Assembly: GCA_017629395.1 (NCBI GenBank)
Contig: JAGBXH010000091.1
Span: 1-5,169 of the forward strand
Length of the DNA: 5,169 nt
Direction: 5' to 3'
DNA from: Clostridia bacterium
GTDB lineage: Bacteria; Bacillota; Clostridia; Oscillospirales; CAG-272
Positions 1 to 4,447 of this stretch are shown in pieces. The notes beneath the pieces are model-generated. The model ran no database searches. It was given only the letters and a program-made list of their open reading frames with translations, and was not told where the DNA came from. The position numbers and the translations under genes are program-made. Each line of letters begins with the position of its first letter. The first letter of the stretch is position 1.

Positions 1-25
1 AGGTGTTCTTCATTAACACTTGTAG

Positions 26-45
26 GGGCGATTCACGAATCGCCC
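26..45. repeat. Short perfect palindrome in intergenic DNA
   Basis: Nine bases, GGGCGATTC at 26-34, are followed after two bases by their exact reverse complement, GAATCGCCC at 37-45. It has no T-run on either side, so it does not look like a simple intrinsic terminator. Short GC-rich palindromes of this sort occur as dispersed intergenic repeats in many Clostridia; whether this one is repeated in its genome cannot be seen here. It could also be an operator or the 3' end of a transcript entering from outside the window. Confidence 0.6.
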
Positions 46-53
46 GCAATATA

Positions 54-78
54 GTGGGCTATCAGGGATTCAGAACCC
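54..78 (-). repeat. Partial second copy of the tRNA 3' end (pseudo-tRNA fragment or att-like repeat)
   Basis: Bases 54-71 are identical over 18 bases to 222-239, which is the acceptor 3' strand and part of the T arm of the intact tRNA. After one inserted A (base 72) the match continues for six more bases (73-78 against 240-245). The extra base would lengthen the T loop, and the rest of the tRNA (D arm, anticodon arm, 5' acceptor) is absent, so this is not a functional gene. A direct repeat of a tRNA 3' end downstream of that tRNA is the pattern left by tRNA-targeting integrases, but only about 150 bases lie between the copies and no integrase is present. A remnant of excision or a local duplication would look the same. 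Confidence 0.75.
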
Positions 79-167
79 ATGTTTGCGCTAAAGCTTGTCT
101 TTCCTGCTCACATTCCCGGCGCAAACCTTGCACGAGCGGCATTGCCGCGCGTGCGGGGTTCTGAATC
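67..167. repeat. Nested inverted-repeat element, three-way-junction fold (MITE-like or structured RNA)
   Basis: Three helices nest in about 100 bases. The outer pair is GATTCAGAACCC (67-78) with its exact complement at 156-167, 12 bp. Inside it GTTTGCGC (81-88) pairs with GCGCAAAC (119-126), 8 bp. Then 130-140 pairs with 144-154, ten pairs around one A/G mismatch, with loop ATT. Only 2-3 unpaired bases separate the helices, giving a compact three-way junction. The loop of the second helix (CTTTCC, 99-104) could also pair with GGAAAG at 169-174 as a pseudoknot. The outer arms carry the T-arm-like sequence of the tRNA fragment, so they also resemble terminal inverted repeats of a small non-autonomous element. 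No convincing ORF lies inside. Function is unknown. Confidence 0.6.
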
Positions 168-177
168 GGGAAAGTGC

Positions 178-223
178 ACCAAAAAAAGAATGGGGTGCGA
201 CTGCACCCCATTCTTTTTTTGGT
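178..223 (-). terminator. Intrinsic terminator of the tRNA gene, 21-bp perfect stem, likely bidirectional
   Basis: Bases 178-198 and 203-223 are exact complements over 21 bp with loop GACT. Read leftward, the GC-rich core (GAATGGGGTGC) is followed by a run of seven T (complement of 181-187). Because an A-run lies on the other arm, the same hairpin also works for rightward transcripts. The stem starts at the discriminator base and CCA of the tRNA, so terminator and mature 3' end overlap. Confidence 0.9.
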
Positions 224-296
224 GGGCTATCAGGGATTCGAACCCCGGACCAACCGGTTATGAGCCGGTAGCTCTGACCAACTGAGCTAATAGCCC
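220..296 (-). tRNA. tRNA with anticodon CAT (elongator Met, or Ile2 if modified by TilS)
   Basis: The minus strand reads as a complete 77-base cloverleaf. The acceptor stem GGGCTAT/ATAGCCC is perfect, the D stem is GCTC/GAGC, the anticodon stem is ACCGG/CCGGT around loop CTCATAA, and the T stem CGGGG/CCCTG has one G-U around TTCGAAT. Discriminator A and CCA are encoded. The anticodon is complementary to bases 260-262. The D loop contains GG and the acceptor begins with a normal G1-C72 pair, so it is not the initiator. The loop CTCATAA is shared by elongator tRNA-Met and by tRNA-Ile2, whose C34 is converted to lysidine by TilS; the sequence alone does not settle which it is, and Met is the default call. 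It has its own promoter and terminator and is transcribed alone. Confidence 0.95.
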
Positions 297-313
297 GTCA
301 AAACGACTCATAT

Positions 314-342
314 ATTATACTGTGTATTTCTCCGATTGTCAA
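314..342 (-). promoter_or_regulatory. Consensus sigma-A promoter of the tRNA gene
   Basis: On the minus strand TTGACA (342-337) and TATAAT (319-314) are both perfect consensus, separated by exactly 17 bases (320-336). Transcription should begin near base 307, giving a 5' leader of about 10 bases before the tRNA. Such a strong promoter suits a stable RNA. It lies just 34 bases beyond the T-run of the upstream operon's terminator. Confidence 0.92.
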
Positions 343-375
343 GTGCTTTTTCAAATTTCTTCCCTTTCACTCCCG

Positions 376-411
376 AAAAAGCACTCCCACCCGAAAAATC
401 GAGCGGGAGTG
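376..411 (-). terminator. Intrinsic terminator of the sigma/LRR operon
   Basis: In leftward RNA, the arms at 411-399 and 394-382 form a 13-bp stem (CACTCCCGCTCGA with TCGGGTGGGAGTG) closed by a UUUU loop, then C and five U (380-376). Two of the pairs are G-U in this direction and would be A-C mismatches in rightward RNA, so the hairpin is built for the minus strand. It starts 20 bases past the LRR gene stop. A second half-copy of the arm (CACTCCCG, 368-375) lies just beyond. Confidence 0.88.
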
Positions 412-431
412 ACAATCTTATTTCACTGATT

Positions 432-2411
432 TCAGGAATAGCGGAAATCACCGTCCGTACAGTGAATCATAGGATTATACTCTTTCAAATAAGCATCCCC
501 GGGGAAACAATTGCGGAATTCTTCCATACTACCATCATAATACACATCCTTTATAATTACCGGATCATATATAAATTCATTATTGAATATAGAAAAATCA
601 AAATAAAATTTTGTCCCATGTAGTTTGACAGTCGTCAGTTTATTGCAATAAGAAAACCATACTTTCTCATCGGGACGAGAAGGATCTGCTTCAAAACGGA
701 CGTTTCCCGATAACTCTATGCTTTCCAAGCTCTCGCATTGATGAAATGCATAACCATATATCGTTTCGACACTGTCCGGAATGCGGATAGATTCCAAAGA
801 CGAGACACCGGTAAAACAAAACTCTCTTATAACGGTTACCGACTCCGGTATTTCCACATGGGCAAGACCGGTACTATAGTGGAATAAACTAGGCGAAAGC
901 TCTTCGATACTATCAGGTAGCTTAATGCTCTTCAGATTATTGCACTCTCCAAACGCACTCCCATCTATTCGTGTAACAGAATCCGGGATTACCACGTTAT
1001 TCAAACTGCTGCAACCATAAAAAGCACTCGCATCAATATGAGTCAGGCTATCCGGTAAAATAATACTCTCCATACTTATGCAATCGGAAAAGGCGCCAAC
1101 TCCAATATACTCCAAGCTTTCCGGAAGCGTGATACTCTTCAATCCTGCACAACCACTAAATGTATGCGCGGGCAGCTTGATCATTCCATCAGGAAGCTTC
1201 ACGCTTGTCAAATTTACGCACTCCCAAAACAAGCCATTAACCATTTCATTCGGATTTGCGGAGAAAACTGCTTTTTCCAATCCAAAACATTGTACAAACG
1301 CATTTTCGCCAATCGAAGTCACACCCGGACCGAAATATACCGCCGTTATGATTTCATTTCCTTGGAAGGCTCGATTGCCGATCGGAGCATTGAGATACAG
1401 CACAGAATCGGTACACGTACCCATTCCGGTGATCACACCATTCGTCATCTGCAATCCCTCGGAATATTTAGGCATATCAAATACGTAACGCAGAGTCTGG
1501 TGCACTCCCCCATCTATGTATGTAGCAACTAAAATCAATCTCTTGCCCATAGGAAGATCAGTCACCTCGGTATCGGTGGGTGAAAGCTCGCGCAGCAGCT
1601 CCTCGCCCTCATAGAGCGCAAGCGTTTGAATGGTCTTTTCACCGGTAAAAGAGTCGTCCCATACGGGAGTGAAGCGCAGCGTATTGAACTCGGTTTCGGT
1701 CGTAAAGCTCAACGCCTGCGTATCGTCGTTGACGTAGACCTTGACGGTTCTGTCACCCTTCATGCGTACGTCCTTGATCGCCTCGCCGTCAATGTACTTG
1801 ATCGCATCAATGGTGTATTCCTGCAAGCCGTCCACGTCACCCACGTTGTACTTGAGGATCAAGGTTTCCAGATCCGAGCCGGGCTCAAACATGTAGTTGG
1901 TATACTTGACACCGTTGAGTGTAAAGGATACGATTTCAAAGCCGTCGGGGTTATCCAAATGGATATGGATATAAATGTCCTCATCTTTGAGTGCGTAATA
2001 CGTCTTACCGAAAATAATAGGTGCGGTTTCTCCCTCGGTCGCCGCCTCTGTTTCAATCGTCTCCTGCTCGGCAAGCGGCTCAAGTCCGTATGCGGGCAGC
2101 GTGCTTGACGTACTCATCACAGAAATCATTGGCTCAGGCAGCGCAAGCTCGGAAGCGGGCACGGCAGGTGCTTGGTTGGAAACGGTCATGCCTTGATATA
2201 CGGGCACTTGCTTGCCGAATACAATCATACACACCGCGCCGCCGAGAATGGCAAGGCACAATACGGCTGCAATGGCGGAGAGCAGCGACACGTTGATGCG
2301 CTTTCCCCTTCTCTGCGAGAGCTTGTACCGCTTTGTCAGATGTCTGTCCACGATCTCCTCATCAATACCGGACACCACGTCCAGCGTAAATTCAAGCTTA
2401 TCCTTACGCAT
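432..2411 (-). CDS. Membrane-anchored BspA-type leucine-rich repeat protein, probable anti-sigma/sensor partner
   Basis: This 659-residue protein is not recognised as a named gene. Seen in order: a charged cytoplasmic head (1-38, with GIDEEIVDRH at 15-24); one hydrophobic membrane segment (about 39-66); an Ala/Pro/Thr/Glu-rich linker (to about 130); a beta-rich, Ig-like region (about 137-320); then about eleven LRR_5 (BspA/TpLRR-type) repeats of about 23 residues (344-597), typified by LPDSLTHIDASAFYGCSSL. The tail has the VYYDGSMEEF signature often seen closing such proteins. With no signal-peptidase site evident and a basic stretch before the membrane segment (RRGKR), the head should stay inside and the repeats outside. 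It follows an ECF sigma gene with an 8-base overlap, which suggests that the head sequesters sigma; this is inference, and no classical zinc anti-sigma motif is present. It could instead be a coregulated surface protein or adhesin. Confidence 0.9.
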   Translation of the reverse strand: MRKDKLEFTLDVVSGIDEEIVDRHLTKRYKLSQRRGKRINVSLLSAIAAVLCLAILGGAVCMIVFGKQVPVYQGMTVSNQAPAVPASELALPEPMISVMSTSSTLPAYGLEPLAEQETIETEAATEGETAPIIFGKTYYALKDEDIYIHIHLDNPDGFEIVSFTLNGVKYTNYMFEPGSDLETLILKYNVGDVDGLQEYTIDAIKYIDGEAIKDVRMKGDRTVKVYVNDDTQALSFTTETEFNTLRFTPVWDDSFTGEKTIQTLALYEGEELLRELSPTDTEVTDLPMGKRLILVATYIDGGVHQTLRYVFDMPKYSEGLQMTNGVITGMGTCTDSVLYLNAPIGNRAFQGNEIITAVYFGPGVTSIGENAFVQCFGLEKAVFSANPNEMVNGLFWECVNLTSVKLPDGMIKLPAHTFSGCAGLKSITLPESLEYIGVGAFSDCISMESIILPDSLTHIDASAFYGCSSLNNVVIPDSVTRIDGSAFGECNNLKSIKLPDSIEELSPSLFHYSTGLAHVEIPESVTVIREFCFTGVSSLESIRIPDSVETIYGYAFHQCESLESIELSGNVRFEADPSRPDEKVWFSYCNKLTTVKLHGTKFYFDFSIFNNEFIYDPVIIKDVYYDGSMEEFRNCFPGDAYLKEYNPMIHCTDGDFRYS

Positions 2412-3003
2412 TGCGGTAGCCCTCCTTGATCAGAATCTCGCGCAAGCCCTTTTTGATCTCGTCAAGCTCACGGTATACCGTGCTCTCGCTGAGGTGCAGC
2501 ATATTGGCAATATCAGAAATGCGGTCTGCGCAATAGTATCTGCAAATGAAAATAAACGCGCGCTTTTCGGGCATTCTGCGCAGATAATCGCTGAGCAGAC
2601 GGCTCAGGCGATATACGTCGTAATCCTCATCCGCCGACGGATGGTAGGGGATATATTGATCCAGCTCATCAAGTGAAACGGTCATTTCGCTGGGCACGCG
2701 GCTTTGGGCATGGTTCTTTTTGTAGCGCACCACAGCGGTATTGCGCATGATCTTGGACACAAATGCCTGAAACAGCGTGGGCTTGGCGGGCGGAATGGCA
2801 TTCCACGTGCCTAAGTAAGTATCATTCAGGCATTCTTCGCTGTCCGGATCATTATGCAGGATGTTGTAAGCAATGGTCAATAGATACTTGCCGTACTTGC
2901 GATCGGTCTCGGCAATGGCTTTCTCTTCCCTTTGCCAATACAGATCAATGATCTGCTGATCCTCCAGCAGCGGATGCGTATCGGGGATGTCTGTTTTTCT
3001 CAT
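2404..3003 (-). CDS. ECF-type RNA polymerase sigma factor (sigma-70 family)
   Basis: This 199-residue protein has the two-domain layout of ECF sigma factors, which direct RNA polymerase to a small regulon on an external cue. A sigma-2-like region spans about 18-95, with YLLTIAYNILHNDPDSEECL and DTYLGTWNAIPP being the typical core-binding/-10 recognition block. A sigma-4-like region lies at about 130-190 with the helix-turn-helix RISDIANMLHLSESTVYREL (161-180) for -35 recognition. The acidic linker between them lacks a region 3, as expected. Start ATG at 3003 is supported by AAGGAGA at 3010-3016, six bases upstream. Its stop codon overlaps the start of the LRR membrane protein, so the two are translationally coupled as sigma/anti-sigma pairs usually are. 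Its target promoters are unknown. It could be called simply a 'sigma-70 family factor'; the exact ECF subgroup cannot be assigned by eye. Confidence 0.9.
   Translation of the reverse strand: MRKTDIPDTHPLLEDQQIIDLYWQREEKAIAETDRKYGKYLLTIAYNILHNDPDSEECLNDTYLGTWNAIPPAKPTLFQAFVSKIMRNTAVVRYKKNHAQSRVPSEMTVSLDELDQYIPYHPSADEDYDVYRLSRLLSDYLRRMPEKRAFIFICRYYCADRISDIANMLHLSESTVYRELDEIKKGLREILIKEGYRNA
2420..2427 (-). promoter_or_regulatory. Ribosome binding site of the LRR gene inside the sigma gene
   Basis: On the minus strand AAGGAGGG lies eight bases before the ATG at 2411, within the last codons of the sigma gene. The start codon and the sigma stop share the eight bases ATGCGTAA. This fixes the LRR start and implies coupled translation in near-equal amounts. 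Confidence 0.85.
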
Positions 3004-3039
3004 GGAAGTTCTCCTTGTAATATGTAAATATTCTCCATA

Positions 3040-3051
3040 AGTATAAGTATA
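3040..3051 (-). promoter_or_regulatory. Candidate -10 region of the sigma/LRR operon (tandem TATACT)
   Basis: Two TATACT hexamers stand head to tail on the minus strand (3051-3046 and 3045-3040), each one base from the sigma-A -10 consensus, about 37-43 bases before the sigma start. No good TTGACA-like box lies at 16-18 bases upstream, unlike the three other promoters in this window. The operon may therefore need an activator or be read by an alternative sigma, possibly its own. The motif GGGAAAAAC immediately upstream is loosely similar to GGAAC-type ECF -35 boxes, but no matching -10 is evident. Confidence 0.35.
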
Positions 3052-3098
3052 GTTTTTCCCGAAAACCTCTCATGTTTTTTCGAAATTTCTCATTTTTT

Positions 3099-3130
3099 GC
3101 AAAAAGGAGCGAGAAAACGCTCCTTTTTGC
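3099..3130 (-). terminator. Intrinsic terminator of the hydrolase gene, symmetrical
   Basis: GCAAAAAGGAGCG (3099-3111) pairs perfectly with 3118-3130 over 13 bp around a six-base loop. In leftward RNA the core stem GGAGCG/CGCTCC is followed by five U, in classic terminator form. It begins seven bases after the stop codon of the hydrolase gene. The A-run/T-run symmetry means it could also stop rightward transcripts. It separates the hydrolase unit from the sigma operon. Confidence 0.88.
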
Positions 3131-3136
3131 ACCAAA

Positions 3137-4213
3137 TTACTGCACCCTTGTAAACTCCGCGCCGTTGCTGGAGTACACGATCGTGCCCTCAAGGTCGGTG
3201 CGGTGCACTATCATGCCGCGCTCCTCGTAGCGATCAAGCACCGGCTGATTGGGGTGACCGTACTTATTACCCGTACCGCAGGAAATGACGGCAATCTCGG
3301 CATCGATCGCATCAAGGAATTCCTCGCAGGACGAGGAGGACGAGCCGTGATGTCCCGATTTGAGAATATCGCAATCCAGCTGACTGCTTGCATATTTGGC
3401 AACGATCTCCTTTTCCGAAACGCTCTCCGCATCACCCGTCAGGATCATGGAGGTCGAGCCGTATGTCACCTTGGTCACCAGACTCCAGTCGTTGAGGTCG
3501 TTATAATCGGTCGAATTGGGGGCTAAAAATTCAAAATACAGATCCCCGAAGCTAAAGGTATTGCCACTCTTGACATAGGTCGTCTGCGTGCCCTGCTCTG
3601 CAGCACCCTCCAGCATACGCGTGTAGTCACCCGTAGCACTAAAGGTGTCGGTATCCACCTCAGCGTTGGGCATGAACAGATTGCTGACCGTGAATTCGTC
3701 CAAGATCATATCCATGCTGCCGATATGGTCCTCGTGCGGGTGCGTTGCAATCACCACGTTAAGCGTAGTAATACCAAGGTCATCAAGATACCCCTTGAGC
3801 GCATCCTCACAATCGTTGTCGCCCGCATCGATGAGCACGTTTCCCTGCGGCGCCATGATCAGAATGCTGTCACTCTGCCCGACGTCAAAGAAATACACCA
3901 TGATCTCGCCGTCCAACGCCACACGCTCGGGCTTTGGTAAAAGATCCATGATGAAATCAACGAAATCCTTATATTTGTCAACAAACACCTTATCCACAAG
4001 GTCGTTGGGCAGTATCTTATCCAATGCCTTTTCCACGCCCTTGCCGACAAAGCCGTCCAAAAAATCCTCAACCGTATTGGCGGGGATCACACCCGTCATT
4101 GCCAGCACGACCGCAATCAGCATCAGTGCAGCAAGGATTGCCAGCATGATCAAGCAAACGCGCAACGCCTTTTTCATCTTTCTTCCCTTTTTCTTTTTCT
4201 TTTTTTGTGCCAT
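3137..4213 (-). CDS. Membrane-anchored MBL-fold hydrolase, ComEC C-terminal-domain type
   Basis: The protein has 358 residues from ATG 4213. A lysine-rich head (residues 4-15) and one membrane segment (about 17-43) precede a spacer and a metallo-beta-lactamase domain (about 104-358). Visible motifs are DVGQSDS (110-116), LIDAGDND (127-134), the metal site THPHEDH (157-163), LTGDAES (258-264), KSGHHGS (285-291) and SCGTGNKYGHP (311-321). This set matches the hydrolase domain of ComEC/Rec2 and its free-standing relatives, which are nuclease- or phosphodiesterase-like. The ComEC channel domain is missing, so it is not a DNA uptake pore. Positive-inside charge places the catalytic domain outside the membrane. 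The frame stays open upstream to a GTG at 4243, but that codon lies only two bases past the -10 box and cannot be in the transcript; GGGAGG six bases before ATG 4213 decides the start. The substrate is unknown. Confidence 0.9.
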   Translation of the reverse strand: MAQKKKKKKGRKMKKALRVCLIMLAILAALMLIAVVLAMTGVIPANTVEDFLDGFVGKGVEKALDKILPNDLVDKVFVDKYKDFVDFIMDLLPKPERVALDGEIMVYFFDVGQSDSILIMAPQGNVLIDAGDNDCEDALKGYLDDLGITTLNVVIATHPHEDHIGSMDMILDEFTVSNLFMPNAEVDTDTFSATGDYTRMLEGAAEQGTQTTYVKSGNTFSFGDLYFEFLAPNSTDYNDLNDWSLVTKVTYGSTSMILTGDAESVSEKEIVAKYASSQLDCDILKSGHHGSSSSSCEEFLDAIDAEIAVISCGTGNKYGHPNQPVLDRYEERGMIVHRTDLEGTIVYSSNGAEFTRVQ

Positions 4214-4219
4214 ACAACG

Positions 4220-4225
4220 CCTCCC
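4220..4225 (-). promoter_or_regulatory. Ribosome binding site that fixes the hydrolase start at 4213
   Basis: GGGAGG on the minus strand sits six bases before ATG 4213. The upstream in-frame GTG (4243) has no such site and lies before the predicted transcription start, so the shorter protein is chosen. A further internal Met codon at 4177, following GGGAAGAAAG, is a weaker alternative. Confidence 0.8.
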
Positions 4226-4245
4226 GTTTTCATTTCTATACACAT

Positions 4246-4274
4246 ATTATAGCATATTCCCCTGTATTTGGCAA
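4246..4274 (-). promoter_or_regulatory. Extended -10 sigma-A promoter of the hydrolase gene
   Basis: On the minus strand TTGCCA (4274-4269, five of six consensus bases) is followed after 17 bases by TATAAT (4251-4246), with TGC directly before it giving the extended -10 form TGCTATAAT. Transcription should start near 4239, leaving a leader of about 25 bases to ATG 4213. It points away from the rpsF promoter, with 42 AT-rich bases between the two -35 boxes. Confidence 0.88.
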
Positions 4275-4316
4275 TATTTTTGTGCTTTTTTGTAAAAAAT
4301 AATATTCGAAAAAGTC

Positions 4317-4345
4317 TTGACAAAAGAATGGATTTGTAGTATAAT
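4317..4345 (+). promoter_or_regulatory. Perfect consensus sigma-A promoter of the rpsF-ssb operon
   Basis: TTGACA (4317-4322) and TATAAT (4340-4345) are exact consensus with a 17-base spacer. The upstream 40 bases are very AT-rich with A and T runs, as expected of an UP element that binds the alpha subunit. Transcription should start near 4352. This fits a highly expressed ribosomal protein operon. Confidence 0.93.
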
Positions 4346-4351
4346 ATATCC

Positions 4352-4447
4352 TCGATGCGGACTGCAAAGCAGTTCGTCTCTCTACCGCGCATAAAAAAAT
4401 CGAAGAGGTGCGCGGTCTAATGAAAGTCCATAGGGAGGTAAAAACAC
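4352..4447 (+). promoter_or_regulatory. Structured rpsF leader, candidate S6:S18 autoregulatory element
   Basis: The roughly 96-base untranslated leader holds two hairpins. GCGGACTGC (4357-4365) pairs with 4369-4377 (nine pairs, two G-U, loop AAA). ACCGCGCA (4384-4391) pairs with TGCGCGGT (4409-4416), eight perfect pairs around a 17-base loop that contains TCGAAGAGG. The ribosome binding site AGGGAGGT (4432-4439) follows, eight bases before the ATG. Many bacteria carry an S6:S18-binding structure with a conserved CCG at this place in rpsF mRNA, imitating the 16S rRNA site; position and the ACCG/CGAAG elements fit, but the exact consensus fold was not verified. Neither hairpin has a terminal T-run, so control would be at translation rather than attenuation. 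Confidence 0.5.

Noticed and set aside
54..170. CRISPR array suggested by nearby direct and inverted repeats
   Set aside because: There are only two direct copies, they derive from a tRNA end, spacing is not periodic, and no cas gene is present.
79..285. Plus-strand ORF of 68 codons between the repeat and the tRNA
   Set aside because: It runs through the nested palindrome, the terminator stem and the antisense of the tRNA. It has no ribosome binding site, and its composition is explained by those RNA elements.
336..623. Plus-strand ORF of 95 codons over the operon terminator
   Set aside because: It begins in the tRNA promoter region, crosses the LRR terminator and is antisense to the LRR C-terminus. 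It has no ribosome binding site.
432..2411. Possible frameshift or pseudogene in the LRR gene, given the composition change
   Set aside because: The frame is unbroken from start to stop, the repeats keep a 23-residue period, and the typical C-terminal tail and a terminator follow.
1078..2676. Several plus-strand ORFs of 85-160 codons opposite the LRR and sigma genes
   Set aside because: They are antisense shadows. They overlap each other and lack ribosome binding sites and protein-family features, while the minus-strand genes have clear domains and starts.
4214..4243. In-frame GTG extension of the hydrolase by ten codons
   Set aside because: The GTG is two bases downstream of the -10 box, before the expected transcription start, and has no ribosome binding site. 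ATG 4213 has GGGAGG at ideal spacing.
3203..4295. Plus-strand ORFs opposite the hydrolase gene, including one of 216 codons
   Set aside because: Their Ser/Thr- and Phe-rich translations are antisense to Lys- and Asp-rich coding sequence. The hydrolase motifs on the other strand are unambiguous.
4174..4392. Minus-strand ORF of 72 codons across the divergent promoters
   Set aside because: It covers both promoters and the antisense of the rpsF leader. Its end overlaps the hydrolase start in another frame and it shows no protein features.
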